Source: Erythrobacter sp. EC-HK427 (GTDB taxonomy: Bacteria > Pseudomonadota > Alphaproteobacteria > Sphingomonadales > Sphingomonadaceae). From it: a stretch of DNA of 64,000 nucleotides. The translations under genes were made by a program, and so were the position numbers. The DNA lies in assembly GCF_902498745.1 (NCBI RefSeq), contig NZ_LR701479.1:996292-1060291 (forward strand). Direction: 5' to 3'. The notes beneath the pieces are model-generated. The model ran no database searches. It worked only from the letters and a program-made list of their open reading frames with translations, and was not told the origin of the DNA. This document shows, in pieces, positions 52,512 through 63,490 of the stretch; the first letter of the stretch is position 1, and every line of letters begins with the position of its first letter.

Positions 52512-53392
52512 GACGTCAGGATGGCGCGCAGGGCCACATCCCCGTCGCTCCTTGGAGGAGCCTTGCCGAAGAACCGCTCGAACGCGGTCGCCGCTTGCCC
52601 GATCAGCATCGCCAGCCCGTCAATCGTCCGGAACCCCTGCTCGCGCGCTGCTGCCAAGAGCGGGGTTTCGCGCGGATCGGTGACGATATCATACACGATG
52701 CTGCGCGGCGGCACGTGGCTGAGATCGAATGCGAGCGGCGGTTGGCCGCGCATTCCCAGCGGGCTCGCATTGACCACCAGATCGCAGCACCCCTCTCGGT
52801 CGTCGAAGGGAAAATCCGTGGGCTGCGCGAAATGCTCGAGCGGCGCGACATGGTGCTCGCCATCGGGATCAATCGCATCGAGCAGCGCCTGCGCCTTGGC
52901 CGTATCGCGCCCGGCGACCACCAGCGTAAAGCCGCGATCTGCCAGTCCCGCAATAATCGCCCGCGCCGCGCCGCCCGTGCCGATTATGCGCGCCATACGG
53001 AAGTAATGCGTCTCTCCCAGTTCGGCCTCAAGCGGTTCGAGAAAGCCTTCGACATCGGTGTTCGAGCCGATCAGCGCGCCATTGTGCCGCCGCGTCACTG
53101 TGTTGACCGCGCCGACCAGCTCCGCGCCGATTTCCATCCGATCGAGCAGCGGAATGATCGCCTGCTTGTGCGGCATGGTGACATTGCAGCCCCGCCAGTC
53201 GGGATCGTGACGGCGCGTGGCAAGGTAATCGCCTAGCTGATCGGGCGTGACGTGCTGCGCGCGGTAAGTGGCGTCGAGGCCCAGCTGCCCCAGCCAGTGA
53301 TTGTGGATCGCGGGCGATTTCGAGTGCGCAATCGGATCGCCGATCACTTCGGCATAGGGCATTGCGGGTGAGGGGGTGAAGGCTGCGCTCAT
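52508..53392 (-). CDS. aroE: Shikimate dehydrogenase
   Basis: 294-residue NADP-linked enzyme reducing 3-dehydroshikimate in aromatic amino acid synthesis. [37 protein letters not shown] (catalytic Lys), [19 protein letters not shown] and the C-terminal [15 protein letters not shown] match the family. Start ATG 53392 overlaps the maf stop (ATGA). Confidence 0.95.
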   Translation of the reverse strand: MSAAFTPSPAMPYAEVIGDPIAHSKSPAIHNHWLGQLGLDATYRAQHVTPDQLGDYLATRRHDPDWRGCNVTMPHKQAIIPLLDRMEIGAELVGAVNTVTRRHNGALIGSNTDVEGFLEPLEAELGETHYFRMARIIGTGGAARAIIAGLADRGFTLVVAGRDTAKAQALLDAIDPDGEHHVAPLEHFAQPTDFPFDDREGCCDLVVNASPLGMRGQPPLAFDLSHVPPRSIVYDIVTDPRETPLLAAAREQGFRTIDGLAMLIGQAATAFERFFGKAPPRSDGDVALRAILTS

Positions 53393-53967
53393 GTGTCCAG
53401 CACACCCAGTTGGCGCAAGGCACCCAGAACCGGGATCAGCGGCATTCCTAGCACGGTGAATGTATCGCCCTCGATCCGTTCGAACAGCTGGACGCCCATC
53501 GCTTCGATGCGGAAGACACCCACACAATAGCCGACTTCGGGCCATTCGGCGTTGAGATAATGCGCGATGAAATCCTCCGACAGTTCCCGCACGTGCAGGC
53601 GGGCGAGCGAGCCGCCGCGCCACGCAATCGCGCCATCAACCGCCAGCGCCGCAGCCGCGTGAAGCTCCATCACCTTGCCGGAGAAAAACCGCAGATGCGC
53701 TGCTGCATTGGCACGGTCGGTCGGCTTGTCGAACCTGCGACCATCGACAACCACGAGTGAATCGCTCCCCAGCACCGGAATGCCGGGCGCGGCAAGCGCC
53801 AGAGCTTTGGCCTCTGCCAACGCCAGTGCGATCTCTGCGGCGGGAGCCCCTGCGATGCGGGACTCGATCGCACGCTCGTCCAGATCGGCAGGGCGCGCTT
53901 CGAAGGGCACTCCGGCATCGCGCAGCATCGTCTGGCGCGAAGCGGATTTGGAAGCGAGAACAATCAT
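53389..53967 (-). CDS. maf: Maf-type nucleoside triphosphate pyrophosphatase
   Basis: 192 residues. [22 protein letters not shown] is the Maf N-terminus; [32 protein letters not shown] and [12 protein letters not shown] are also typical. Removes modified or non-canonical nucleotides and affects cell division. Overlaps ppsR upstream by 4 bases and aroE downstream by 4. Confidence 0.94.
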   Translation of the reverse strand: MIVLASKSASRQTMLRDAGVPFEARPADLDERAIESRIAGAPAAEIALALAEAKALALAAPGIPVLGSDSLVVVDGRRFDKPTDRANAAAHLRFFSGKVMELHAAAALAVDGAIAWRGGSLARLHVRELSEDFIAHYLNAEWPEVGYCVGVFRIEAMGVQLFERIEGDTFTVLGMPLIPVLGALRQLGVLDT

Positions 53968-54800
53968 CGCAAACCTTTGGGCGCGGCAGGTTTGGCTTCG
54001 CGCTCCTGATACAGGCGGATCACCGCCGCCGCTGTCTCCTCGATCGAGCGGCGGGTGACATCGATCACCGGCCAGCCATTATCGGCGAACATCCGGCGCG
54101 CGAAGGCGACTTCCTTTTTCACCCGCTCGCCATCGATATAATCGGTTTCCTTCGTTTCGTTGAGCGACAGGAGCCGGTTGCGGCGGATTTGCACCAGCCG
54201 GTCGGGCGCGGTAGTGAGGCCGACCACCATCGGCTTTTTGAGGCGGAACAGCAGATCGGGCGGAGGGGCCTCGACAACCAGCGGGATATTCGCCGTCTTG
54301 AAACCGCGATTGGCGAGATAAATGCTGGTGGGGGTTTTGGACGTGCGCGAGACACCCGCCAGCACGATATCCGCCGCTTCCCAGTTTTCCCAGCCGATCC
54401 CGTCATCATGCGCGATGGTGAACTGGATCGCATCGACGCGCGCGAAATAGGCCTCGTCCATCGCATGCTGGCGGCCGGGTTTGCCCTTGGCTTCCTGCCC
54501 CAGCCGTTCCTCCAGCGCCAATGTCACCGCTTCCAGCGCATCGACATGCTTGAGGCCAAGCGCGCGCGCCCGCTCTTCCAGCCGTTCGCGGATTTCGGGG
54601 TTCACCAGCGTGTAGAGCACAAGCCCCGGCTTGGCCTTGAACTCTTCGACAATGCGATCAAGATGCTGGCGTGATCGCACCATCGGCCAGAAATGCCGCA
54701 CGACATCCTGATCCTCGAACTGCGCCAGCGCAGCCTTGGCGATCATTTCCAGCGTCTCACCGGTGGAATCGGACAGGAGATGAAGGTTCAATCGGGTCAT
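53964..54800 (-). CDS. ppsR: PEP synthase / PPDK regulatory protein
   Basis: 278-residue bifunctional kinase and pyrophosphorylase that switches PEP synthase or pyruvate phosphate dikinase on and off. [20 protein letters not shown] and the P-loop-like [18 protein letters not shown] define the DUF299 family. Start ATG 54800 is preferred; the upstream ATG would place a DnaA-box-like sequence inside the gene. First gene of the leftward block. Confidence 0.94.
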   Translation of the reverse strand: MTRLNLHLLSDSTGETLEMIAKAALAQFEDQDVVRHFWPMVRSRQHLDRIVEEFKAKPGLVLYTLVNPEIRERLEERARALGLKHVDALEAVTLALEERLGQEAKGKPGRQHAMDEAYFARVDAIQFTIAHDDGIGWENWEAADIVLAGVSRTSKTPTSIYLANRGFKTANIPLVVEAPPPDLLFRLKKPMVVGLTTAPDRLVQIRRNRLLSLNETKETDYIDGERVKKEVAFARRMFADNGWPVIDVTRRSIEETAAAVIRLYQEREAKPAAPKGLR

Positions 54801-55117
54801 GGGCGGGTCATGTGGATATGTAGCGGCATAAACCACGGGAGAGGATGGCGGACAAGAGAGGGACAGAATTTCACCCCCGCTGCCAGCCGATTCGTGCGCA
54901 GGGAAATACCGCGATGCAAATATTTCTACCCTCGCTTGTGGGAATCGGGGAGAACCTTTGCTTGACGACAGGAATCAACGAGTCGATGCCTGCACACACA
55001 CCTTGCCCGGTGGGGACAAAGGGACTCACAGCCCGGTATCCCCACTATCCACAGGGCCAACAAACAACAAAATTTATATATAAATATAATTATTTATTGG
55101 ATTGGACGTAATTCTCG
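54801..55117. other. oriC: Candidate chromosomal replication origin (oriC)
   Basis: 317 bases between ppsR and hemE, with no reading frame worth keeping. A 30-base run without any G or C (55069-55098) lies in an otherwise GC-rich genome, a likely unwinding site. DnaA-box-like sequences: TGTGGATAT (54811-54819) and CTATCCACA (55045-55053), each one mismatch from TGTGGATAA/TTATCCACA; GTATCCCCA (55036-55044) is weaker. Genes diverge away on both sides. The hemE-adjacent position matches the origin of Caulobacter and other alphaproteobacteria. Confidence 0.72.
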
Positions 55118-56134
55118 ATGGCTGGACCTCTTCTCGAAAACCTGCGCGGCACCCGAACCGAAAGGCGTCCGGTGTGGTTGATGCGGCAGGCCGGGCGCTA
55201 TCTCGCAGAGTATCGCGCCTTGCGGGCCGAGAAGGGCGGATTTCTCGAACTGGTTTACGATAGCGAGTCGGCGGCCGAGATTACCTTGCAGCCCTTGCGC
55301 CGCTTCGGCTTTGATGGCGCGATCCTGTTTTCCGACATTCTGATCGTGCCGCACGCCATGGGGCAGGATCTGTGGTTCGAAGCAGGCGAAGGGCCGCGGC
55401 TGGCTCCGCAACTCGTGGATGGCGCATGGCAATCGTTGGAGACGGCGCGGCACCATTTCGAACCGGTTTATGAAACCGTCCGGCTGACCAAGGCGCAGCT
55501 TTCCGATGATGTGACGATGCTGGGCTTTATCGGCTCGCCATGGACCATCGCGACCTACATGATCGCCGGGCAAGGTTCGAAGGATCACGGCATGGCCCGT
55601 GCGCTCGCCTATCGCGATCCTGGGGCGTTCCAGTCGCTGGTGGATGCGATTACCGAGGCGAGCCTTGAATATCTGATCGGCCAGATCGATGCGGGCGCCG
55701 AAGCGGTGCAATTGTTCGATAGCTGGGCCGGATCGTTAAGCCCCGACCAGTTCGAACGCTGGGTGATCGCACCCAACACGCGGATTGCGGCTGCTATCCA
55801 CGAAGCGCGCCCCGGCGTGCCGGTGATCGGCTTCCCCAAGGGCGCTGGCGCGAAATTGCCAGCCTATGCCCGCGAGACCGGAGTCGACGGCATCGGGATT
55901 GATGAGACGACCGATCCGGTCTGGATCGCTTCGCAATTGCCTTCCGGAATGCCGGTGCAGGGCAATCTCGATCCGATGCTGCTGCTGGCGGGCGGGGACG
56001 CGCTTGATGCGGCAGCGCGGCGCATCCTTGACGCCTTCGCCGACCGCCCCCACATTTTCAATCTCGGCCACGGGATCGACAAGGAAACGCCAGTGGAACA
56101 CGTCCATCAGCTGCTCAAAGTGGTGCGGGGATAG
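55118..56134 (+). CDS. hemE: Uroporphyrinogen decarboxylase
   Basis: 338 residues converting uroporphyrinogen III to coproporphyrinogen III in heme synthesis. RPVWLMRQAGRYLAEYRALR is the family signature; GPRLAPQLVDG, FIGSPWTIATYMIAG, QLFDSWAGSLSP and NLGHGIDKETPVEHVHQL follow. No strong ribosome-binding sequence is seen before the ATG. It borders the candidate origin, a classic alphaproteobacterial arrangement. Confidence 0.97.
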   Translation: MAGPLLENLRGTRTERRPVWLMRQAGRYLAEYRALRAEKGGFLELVYDSESAAEITLQPLRRFGFDGAILFSDILIVPHAMGQDLWFEAGEGPRLAPQLVDGAWQSLETARHHFEPVYETVRLTKAQLSDDVTMLGFIGSPWTIATYMIAGQGSKDHGMARALAYRDPGAFQSLVDAITEASLEYLIGQIDAGAEAVQLFDSWAGSLSPDQFERWVIAPNTRIAAAIHEARPGVPVIGFPKGAGAKLPAYARETGVDGIGIDETTDPVWIASQLPSGMPVQGNLDPMLLLAGGDALDAAARRILDAFADRPHIFNLGHGIDKETPVEHVHQLLKVVRG

Positions 56135-56167
56135 ACGCAAGGCCAAGGCATCTCTACACACCCCGTC

Positions 56168-56611
56168 ATGCAGGAATTTCTCTCGCTCACCTATTTCTGG
56201 CTGAAGGCCGGGCACATCATTTTCATGGTGTTCTGGATGGCTGGGCTGTTCATCCTGCCACGGCAAATGCTCTATTTGCACCCCTACGGTGCCGATGCGC
56301 CGGAAACCGCGATCTGGGCCGACCGGATGGGCAAATTGCGCAAGATCATCCTCACGCCGAGCCTGATCGTCGTCTGGGTGCTCGGCCTGCTGCTGATGAG
56401 CGCGATTGACGCGCATACGCAGGGCTGGTTCCACGCCAAGCTGCTGTGCGTTCTGCTGCTGACCGGCTTCCACGGCTTCATGGTCGCCAAGGCCAAGAAG
56501 ATGCTCACCGGTGAGCGCCCGCTGAGCGAGAAGCAATTGCGGCTGTATGGCGAGATCCCGGGCGTGCTGCTGGCGCTCATCGTCGTGCTGGTGGTGGTCA
56601 AGCCGTTCTGA
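56168..56611 (+). CDS. hemJ: Protoporphyrinogen oxidase HemJ
   Basis: 147-residue four-helix membrane protein oxidising protoporphyrinogen IX. FWLKAGHIIFMVFWMAGLFILPRQMLYLHPYG, RMGKLRKIILTPSL, and GWFHAKLLCVLLLTGFHGFMV with conserved His are the HemJ (UPF0093) motifs. Follows hemE by 33 bases, so two heme-synthesis genes are likely transcribed together. Confidence 0.94.
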   Translation: MQEFLSLTYFWLKAGHIIFMVFWMAGLFILPRQMLYLHPYGADAPETAIWADRMGKLRKIILTPSLIVVWVLGLLLMSAIDAHTQGWFHAKLLCVLLLTGFHGFMVAKAKKMLTGERPLSEKQLRLYGEIPGVLLALIVVLVVVKPF

Positions 56612-56770
56612 TCCGCGGATCGATCGTGCGCTGGCTTCAGCGCCACCATTCCCCAATTGACCGCGCCACCGCCGTGGCATATTGAAACCCTATTCCGGCA
56701 TTACAGGTCGCTGCGCAAAGGCGGCCGGGTCTGCTTTCTCCAAGCCCCTATGGCCCGCCGGCTTCCCCAA

Positions 56771-56786
56771 CGTATACGGATATACG
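56771..56786. promoter_or_regulatory. Short inverted repeat right before rho
   Basis: CGTATA-CGGA-TATACG, a perfect 6-base dyad ending four bases before the rho start codon, where a ribosome-binding sequence would be expected and none is seen. It could fold into a short RNA stem or be a protein site. Confidence 0.35.
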
Positions 56787-56790
56787 AACC

Positions 56791-58047
<1,257 letters not shown>

Positions 58048-58178
58048 GGTCGCTACGCAGCGGCGAACGCGTTCGGATTGGACAGAGTGATTATCGCTTG
58101 ATTGCAGCGGGTTAGAGCGGCAGTAAATTGGCCGGATCAAGCGCGGATCGAGCAAGCAAGGCAGGGTGCACAGCGGGT

Positions 58179-58568
58179 ATGCGGCAGGTTTTGTACATTA
58201 GCAGTGCACCGGGGTTGGGTGGCGACGATGTCGCGGCCATTCTCGATGTGTGCCGGAGCAACAATGAGCAGCGCGGGATTACCGGTTTCCTGCTCTATAA
58301 CGGGCGCAATTTCATGCAATTGCTCGAAGGCGCCGAGGCTGATCTGCAATGGCTGCTGGAGCGGCTTGGCAAGGATCCCCGCCATAGCGGCATGGTGATG
58401 TTGGCGGACAACATCGTTGATGCGACGGTCTGCCCCGATTGGTCGATGCAGGAAATCCGCCTTGTCGAGGACGTGGCGCAGCGGCGCGAGCGACTGGCTG
58501 GCGAATTGCCCGAGGGTCTTGCCCCCGAAATCCGCCAACTGGTGATGAATTTCGCCGCCCTCAACTAG
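58179..58568 (+). CDS. BLUF blue-light photoreceptor protein
   Basis: 129 residues, essentially one BLUF domain plus a short helical cap. The flavin-binding residues are present: Tyr6 (VLYISSA), Asn28/Asn29 (CRSNNEQRGITGFLLYNG) and Gln47 (FMQLLEG), then RLGKDPRHSGMVML and PDWSMQE with the conserved Trp/Met strand. It would sense blue light through FAD. No output domain is fused, so it likely acts by protein contact. Start ATG 58179. Confidence 0.92.
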   Translation: MRQVLYISSAPGLGGDDVAAILDVCRSNNEQRGITGFLLYNGRNFMQLLEGAEADLQWLLERLGKDPRHSGMVMLADNIVDATVCPDWSMQEIRLVEDVAQRRERLAGELPEGLAPEIRQLVMNFAALN

Positions 58569-58584
58569 CCTTTAGGTTGGGCTC

Positions 58585-59283
58585 TTAGCCGAGATTCCGC
58601 GCGAAGAAGTCGGCAGTGCGCGCATCAGCGAGGTTCGCCGCTTCATCGTTGCGCCGTTTGCCGGTCTCGGTCGCGAAGCCGTGGTCGAGCCCGTCGTAAT
58701 CGTGCAGCACCGCCTTCGGGTGGTCGTCCAATCCCTCATGCATCGCCTGCTGGGTTTCCGGCCCGACAAAGCCGTCAGCCGTGGGGATGTGCAGCATCAC
58801 CGGATGGGCGATGGCGTGCTTCTCCCCCAGCAAACCGTCGATTCCGACGCCGTAATAGCAGACGCTGGCATCGATATCGGTGCGCGCCGCGGTCATGAAG
58901 GCGAGCCGCCCGCCGAGGCAATAGCCGACCGCGCCCACCTTGCCCCCTGACACTTCGGCGCGGGCGAAGTTGATCGTCGCCTGGAGATCGCGGACACCTG
59001 CATCCTGGTTGAACTTGCCCATCAGTCCCAGCGCTTGCTGGAATTCGGGCTCGACATCGGGATCAAGCTCTACGCCCGGTTCCAGCCGCCAGAACAGATC
59101 GGGCGCGATGGCGAGGTAGCCGTCTTCGGCCAGCCGGTCGCATTTGCGGCGAATGCCCGCATTGACACCGAAAATCTCCTGAATGACGATGATCGCCGCT
59201 TTCGCAGGCTGCGCGGGCCGCGCGCAATAGGCGGCAAAGCTGCCATCACCGTCCAGAGTGGAAATCGTCACTGTCTCGCCCAT
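58585..59283 (-). CDS. Dienelactone hydrolase family protein
   Basis: 232-residue alpha/beta hydrolase. Nucleophile Cys122 in VGAVGYCLGGRL, an Asp in IPTADGFVGP and His in YDGLDHGF complete the triad; VIQEIFGVNAGIRRKCDRLAEDGYLAIAPDLF is the family N-terminal half. Substrate is unknown; chloroaromatic lactone hydrolysis is only one possibility. Start ATG 59283 with AGGAGG upstream. Convergent with the BLUF gene. Confidence 0.92.
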   Translation of the reverse strand: MGETVTISTLDGDGSFAAYCARPAQPAKAAIIVIQEIFGVNAGIRRKCDRLAEDGYLAIAPDLFWRLEPGVELDPDVEPEFQQALGLMGKFNQDAGVRDLQATINFARAEVSGGKVGAVGYCLGGRLAFMTAARTDIDASVCYYGVGIDGLLGEKHAIAHPVMLHIPTADGFVGPETQQAMHEGLDDHPKAVLHDYDGLDHGFATETGKRRNDEAANLADARTADFFARNLG

Positions 59284-59355
59284 GAAAGCCTCCTGCTGGC
59301 ACAATCTGTGTTTCACCTGTAACCTACGCTGCAAGGCAGAAAAGGTGTCCGCGAA

Positions 59356-59616
59356 ATGAAAGTCCATATCGAGATCGATTGCACGCCCGAAGAGGCACGG
59401 CAATTCATGGGACTGCCCGATGTCGAGCAGGCCAATGCGATCTATATCGAAAGCATCACCAAGGCGATGCAGGGTGCCTCCAGCACTGAGCAATTGGAGC
59501 AATATGCCAAGCAATTGGCGCCGATGGGGCAAATGGGGTTGCAGATGTTCCAGAGCTTTATGGAAGGCGCAGCGCGCGGTGCCAATCGCTCGGCTGGCGG
59601 AGGCGAAGACAAGTAA
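59356..59616 (+). CDS. DUF6489 family protein
   Basis: 86 residues. MKVHIEIDCTPEEARQFMGLPDV is the family start, followed by helices (IYIESITKAMQGASSTEQLEQYAKQLAPM) and a Met/Gln-rich end. Common next to mnmE in sphingomonads; function unknown. Eleven bases before mnmE, so probably read as one unit. Confidence 0.85.
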   Translation: MKVHIEIDCTPEEARQFMGLPDVEQANAIYIESITKAMQGASSTEQLEQYAKQLAPMGQMGLQMFQSFMEGAARGANRSAGGGEDK

Positions 59617-59627
59617 CGTACTGATAT

Positions 59628-60908
59628 ATGGACACGATCTATGCTCTGTCGAGCGGCAAACCGCCTGCCGGAATTGGCGTGATCCGTGTGACCGGCCCGC
59701 AGGTGCAGGCCGTGCTGGAGGCGCTGGCGGGGCGCGTGCCGCGTGCTCGCCTCGCCACGCGGGCGGTCTTCCGCGATGCTTCCAGGGCGATGGTGGACGA
59801 TGGCCTGGTGCTGTTCTTCCCCGGCCCGCGCTCGGTGACGGGCGAGGATTTGGCGGAGTTCCACTGCCACGGCGGCAAGGCGGTAGTCGCGGCGGTCGAG
59901 CGGGCTATCGGTGGGGTGCCCGGATGCCGCGCGGCGCAGGCGGGCGAATTTACCCGCCGCGCTTTCGCCAATGGCCGGATCGACCTGGCCGAGGCCGAAG
60001 GGTTGGGCGACCTGCTAGAAGCGGAAACCGAATTGCAACGGCAAAGCGCGGTGCAGCTCGCCACCGGCGCTTTCTCTCGCCAGATCGAGGATTGGCGGGA
60101 GCGGCTCTTGCGCTTGTCGGCGCAAGTCGAGGCAGTGCTGGACTTTGACGATGAGGATGATGTTGGCGGGCTGTCAGACAGCTTTGCTGAGGAGGTTCGG
60201 CGGCTTGCCGGGGAGCTTGGAACAGTGCTCGAAGCACCGCGTGCTGAGGTGCTCAAAGAAGGCTACCGCGTTGCCCTTGCCGGGCCGCCCAATGCCGGAA
60301 AATCAACACTTTTCAACGCTCTGACTGAAAGCGAGGCCGCCATTACAGCGGACATTGCCGGGACGACGCGCGATGTGCTGACGCAATCGGTTGCGCTGGC
60401 CGGAATACCCTTCACTTTTGTCGATATGGCGGGCTTGCGCGATGAGGCTGCTGCGAGTGACACCATCGAGGCCATCGGTATCCAGCGCGCAGGCGCAGAG
60501 ATTGCGCGCGCGGACCGCGTGCTTTGGCTCGGTGCGGAGGGCGAGGGGCCGCATGGCGCGTGGGAGATCGCCGCGCAATGTGACCGGGACGACAACCCGC
60601 CCAAGCGCGCACCGGATTTCCGCGTCTCGGCGGTGACGGGGGAGGGGCTAGCCGAACTGCGCGAGGCTCTGATCGCGGACGCCCGCACCGCTATGCCCAA
60701 GCCGGGGCAGGCCGCACTCAATGCACGGCAACGCGCGCTGCTCGCCAATGCACTCGCCGCAATCGAAGGGTTGGGCCACCAGACCGACCCGCTGCTCGTC
60801 GGCGAACACCTGCGCCTAACCCGCACCGCCTTCGACGCCCTCACCGGCCGCACTTCGACCGAGGATGTTCTCGACACGCTGTTTGGTCGTTTCTGTATCG
60901 GGAAGTAG
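59628..60908 (+). CDS. mnmE: tRNA modification GTPase MnmE
   Basis: 426 residues. With MnmG it adds the aminomethyl/carboxymethylaminomethyl group to wobble uridine 34 of tRNAs. N-terminal THF-binding domain (DTIYALSSGKPPAGIGVIRVTG), G domain inserted in the helical domain (GPPNAGKSTLFNALTESEAAITADIAGTTRDVL) and the C-terminal FCIGK with the catalytic Cys. Directly upstream of the first parS site. Confidence 0.96.
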   Translation: MDTIYALSSGKPPAGIGVIRVTGPQVQAVLEALAGRVPRARLATRAVFRDASRAMVDDGLVLFFPGPRSVTGEDLAEFHCHGGKAVVAAVERAIGGVPGCRAAQAGEFTRRAFANGRIDLAEAEGLGDLLEAETELQRQSAVQLATGAFSRQIEDWRERLLRLSAQVEAVLDFDDEDDVGGLSDSFAEEVRRLAGELGTVLEAPRAEVLKEGYRVALAGPPNAGKSTLFNALTESEAAITADIAGTTRDVLTQSVALAGIPFTFVDMAGLRDEAAASDTIEAIGIQRAGAEIARADRVLWLGAEGEGPHGAWEIAAQCDRDDNPPKRAPDFRVSAVTGEGLAELREALIADARTAMPKPGQAALNARQRALLANALAAIEGLGHQTDPLLVGEHLRLTRTAFDALTGRTSTEDVLDTLFGRFCIGK

Positions 60909-60910
60909 CC

Positions 60911-60926
60911 TGTTTCACGTGAAACA
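60911..60926. other. parS: parS site 1
   Basis: TGTTTCACGTGAAACA, a perfect 16-base palindrome identical to the canonical ParB-binding consensus. It starts two bases after the mnmE stop, between mnmE and mnmG, about 5.9 kb from the candidate origin. Confidence 0.93.
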
Positions 60927-60995
60927 TCCTTGCCCAACGCGCGCTCCATCGCCAATGCTTTGACGCTCTGACCAACAGGCAGTATCTGGCTCCGC

Positions 60996-62867
60996 ATGGC
61001 GACATTCGATGTCATTGTTGTGGGCGGCGGGCACGCCGGGTGTGAGGCTGCGGCAGCTGCGGCGCGCATGGGTGTGCGCACGGCCTTGGTGACGTTCGAC
61101 GCCACGATGCTCGGGGCGATGAGCTGCAATCCGGCGATTGGCGGGCTGGGCAAAGGCCATCTGGTACGCGAGGTTGACGCTTTCGATGGGCTGCTCGGCC
61201 GTGCGGCGGATGCGGGGGCGATCCATTACCGGATGCTCAACCGGTCGAAGGGGAGCGCGGTGCAGGGGCCGCGTGTCCAGGCCGACCGCAAGCGTTTTCG
61301 CGCCAGTGTGCAGGCGATGCTGTGCGCGCAGGACAATCTGACTATCGTCGAAGGCGAAGTCGCGGCTCTTTCGATGCAGGGTGACATTGTGTTGGGTGTC
61401 GAGCTCGCCAGCGGCGATGTGCTCCACGCGGGCCAAGTGATCCTGTGCACCGGCACCTTCCTCGGCGGCACGCTGTTTCGCGGCGAGGAGCGGTTCGAGG
61501 GTGGGCGCATCGGGGAGAATTCGGCGCAGAAGCTGGCGCAGCAATTGCGCGGGGCGCAGCTGCCGATGGCGCGGCTCAAGACGGGCACGCCGCCACGGCT
61601 CGACGGGCGCACCATCGACTGGGCGCGGCTAGAGGAGCAGCCTTCGGATAGCGAGCACTGGACGATGTCTCCGCTCACTGCGCGCCGCGTCAACCCGCAG
61701 GTGTTCTGCGCGATCACCCGCACCAATGCGCAGGCGCATGACATTATCGCCGCCAATCTTGACCGATCGCCGCTGTTCACCGGTGCAATCGGTGCGGCCG
61801 GGCCGCGCTATTGTCCCTCGATCGAAGATAAGATCCACCGCTTTGCCGATCGCGACGGGCACCAGGTGTTTCTGGAGCCGGAGGGGCTCGACACGCATCT
61901 CGTCTACCCCAACGGCATCAGCACCTCGCTCCCGGTCGATGTGCAACTCGCCATGCTGCGGGCGATGGAGGGGCTGGAGCAGGTTGTGATGGAAGTGCCG
62001 GGGTATGCCGTGGAGTACGATCATATCGACCCGCGCGCGCTGGGAAGCGATTTGCAATTGCGCGCGATGCCCGGGCTTTATTGCGCAGGGCAAATCAACG
62101 GCACGACGGGATATGAAGAGGCGGCGGCGCAGGGCCTGATCGCAGGAATTAACGCGGCTTGTGCGGTGCTCGGCAAGGCTCCGCCCGCGATTGACCGGGC
62201 CAATTCTTACATGGCGGTGATGATCGACGACCTCACGCTGCACGGTGTGAGCGAGCCCTACCGGATGCTCACTGCGCGCGCCGAGTATCGCCTGCGCCTG
62301 CGGGCGAACAATGCGGGCAGTCGCCTTACCCCGCTGGCGATTGAACTCGGCTGCGTGGGAGGGGAACGGCTTGCTTGGCATGAGCAGCGCGAGGCGCAAC
62401 GTTCCACGTGGAACACTGCGCTCGATAGCGCGGCGAGCGCGGTTGAACTGGTGGAGGCAGGGCTGGCGGTGAAGCGCGATGCGGGGCGAAAGCCCTTGCG
62501 TGAGTGGCTGACCTTTCCGGCGGTGCCGCTGACGGCACTGACGCCATGGCTGCCCGAAGGGTGTGATCCCGAAAGCGAGCTCGCTGCGGAACTGGCCGAG
62601 GATGCCATTTACGCGCCCTATCTCGCGCGGCAGGAAGCGGAACTCCGCGATCTGCGCAGCAGCGAGGCGTTGTCGCTGGGCGCGGACTTCCCCTTTGCCG
62701 AGGTGCCCGGCCTGTCGAACGAGATGGTCGAGCGGCTCTCTGCCGCGCAGCCACCCAACCTCGCGGCGGCGGGGCGGGTGCGCGGGATTACCCCCGCTGC
62801 GCTGGCAGCGCTGCTCGTCCACGCCAAACGGCGGCAGCAGCTTGACCGCGTGAGCCTTAGCGCATGA
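60996..62867 (+). CDS. mnmG: tRNA uridine-5-carboxymethylaminomethyl modification enzyme MnmG
   Basis: 623-residue FAD protein, partner of MnmE. FAD site [19 protein letters not shown], then [66 protein letters not shown], and C-terminal [34 protein letters not shown]. The gene itself contains parS site 2. Its stop overlaps the rsmG start (ATGA). Confidence 0.96.
   Translation: MATFDVIVVGGGHAGCEAAAAAARMGVRTALVTFDATMLGAMSCNPAIGGLGKGHLVREVDAFDGLLGRAADAGAIHYRMLNRSKGSAVQGPRVQADRKRFRASVQAMLCAQDNLTIVEGEVAALSMQGDIVLGVELASGDVLHAGQVILCTGTFLGGTLFRGEERFEGGRIGENSAQKLAQQLRGAQLPMARLKTGTPPRLDGRTIDWARLEEQPSDSEHWTMSPLTARRVNPQVFCAITRTNAQAHDIIAANLDRSPLFTGAIGAAGPRYCPSIEDKIHRFADRDGHQVFLEPEGLDTHLVYPNGISTSLPVDVQLAMLRAMEGLEQVVMEVPGYAVEYDHIDPRALGSDLQLRAMPGLYCAGQINGTTGYEEAAAQGLIAGINAACAVLGKAPPAIDRANSYMAVMIDDLTLHGVSEPYRMLTARAEYRLRLRANNAGSRLTPLAIELGCVGGERLAWHEQREAQRSTWNTALDSAASAVELVEAGLAVKRDAGRKPLREWLTFPAVPLTALTPWLPEGCDPESELAAELAEDAIYAPYLARQEAELRDLRSSEALSLGADFPFAEVPGLSNEMVERLSAAQPPNLAAAGRVRGITPAALAALLVHAKRRQQLDRVSLSA
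62400..62415. other. parS: parS site 2, inside mnmG
   Basis: CGTTCCACGTGGAACA: a 14-base palindrome GTTCCACGTGGAAC, differing from the site 1 sequence at three positions. It keeps the CACGTG core and the outer GTT/AAC, as in alphaproteobacterial parS variants. It lies within coding sequence. Confidence 0.75.
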
Positions 62868-63490
62868 TTGCCAATGAGGAGCAGGCGCGGGCTTTCTGCG
62901 CGGCGCGCTGCGATGCTGACGCGATGGCGCGGCTCGAACGCTTTGTCGGGATGCTGGCGGAGGAGAATGCGCAGCAGAACCTCGTATCCTCGACCAGCCT
63001 TGACGCGGTGTGGCAGCGGCATATTGCTGACAGTCTGCAGCTGCTCGATCATGTTCCGGAGGGCGCATCGCCGTGGCTCGATCTTGGATCGGGCGCGGGG
63101 ATGCCGGGACTGGTGCTTGCCATTGCGCGACCCGATCTGCGCATAGGGCTGGTGGAATCGCGCCGCAAACGGATCGAATGGCTGGAGCGCGTGGTGGAGG
63201 CTTTCGGCCTCTCGCGCTGCGCCGTTCATGGTGACCGGCTGGAGAATGTCGAGAGCCGTGATACGGCGGTCATCACCGCGCGCGCCTTTGCGCCGCTGAC
63301 CAAATTGCTCAGCTTATCCGCGCGCTTTTCCACACCGTCCACCACATGGCTGTTGCCGAAGGGGCGGTCGGGCGCGCAAGAATTGGCGGAGCAGCCAAAA
63401 GCGATTCGCGCAATGTTTCACGTGGAACAGTCGGCCACCGATGCCGAAGCGGGAATCCTCATTGGATCGGGGAGGCCAGCGAAGCTATGA
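62864..63490 (+). CDS. rsmG: 16S rRNA G527 N7-methyltransferase
   Basis: 208 residues. SAM site [37 protein letters not shown], then [10 protein letters not shown] and the end typical of RsmG/GidB. It methylates G527 of 16S rRNA, the change linked to streptomycin response. The C-terminal part contains parS site 3. Its stop overlaps the parA start (ATGA). Confidence 0.95.
   Translation: MIANEEQARAFCAARCDADAMARLERFVGMLAEENAQQNLVSSTSLDAVWQRHIADSLQLLDHVPEGASPWLDLGSGAGMPGLVLAIARPDLRIGLVESRRKRIEWLERVVEAFGLSRCAVHGDRLENVESRDTAVITARAFAPLTKLLSLSARFSTPSTTWLLPKGRSGAQELAEQPKAIRAMFHVEQSATDAEAGILIGSGRPAKL
63414..63429. other. parS: parS site 3, inside rsmG
   Basis: TGTTTCACGTGGAACA, the form of the ParB site known in Caulobacter; differs from site 1 at one position. 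It lies 58 bases before the parA start codon, inside the rsmG coding region. Confidence 0.88.
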
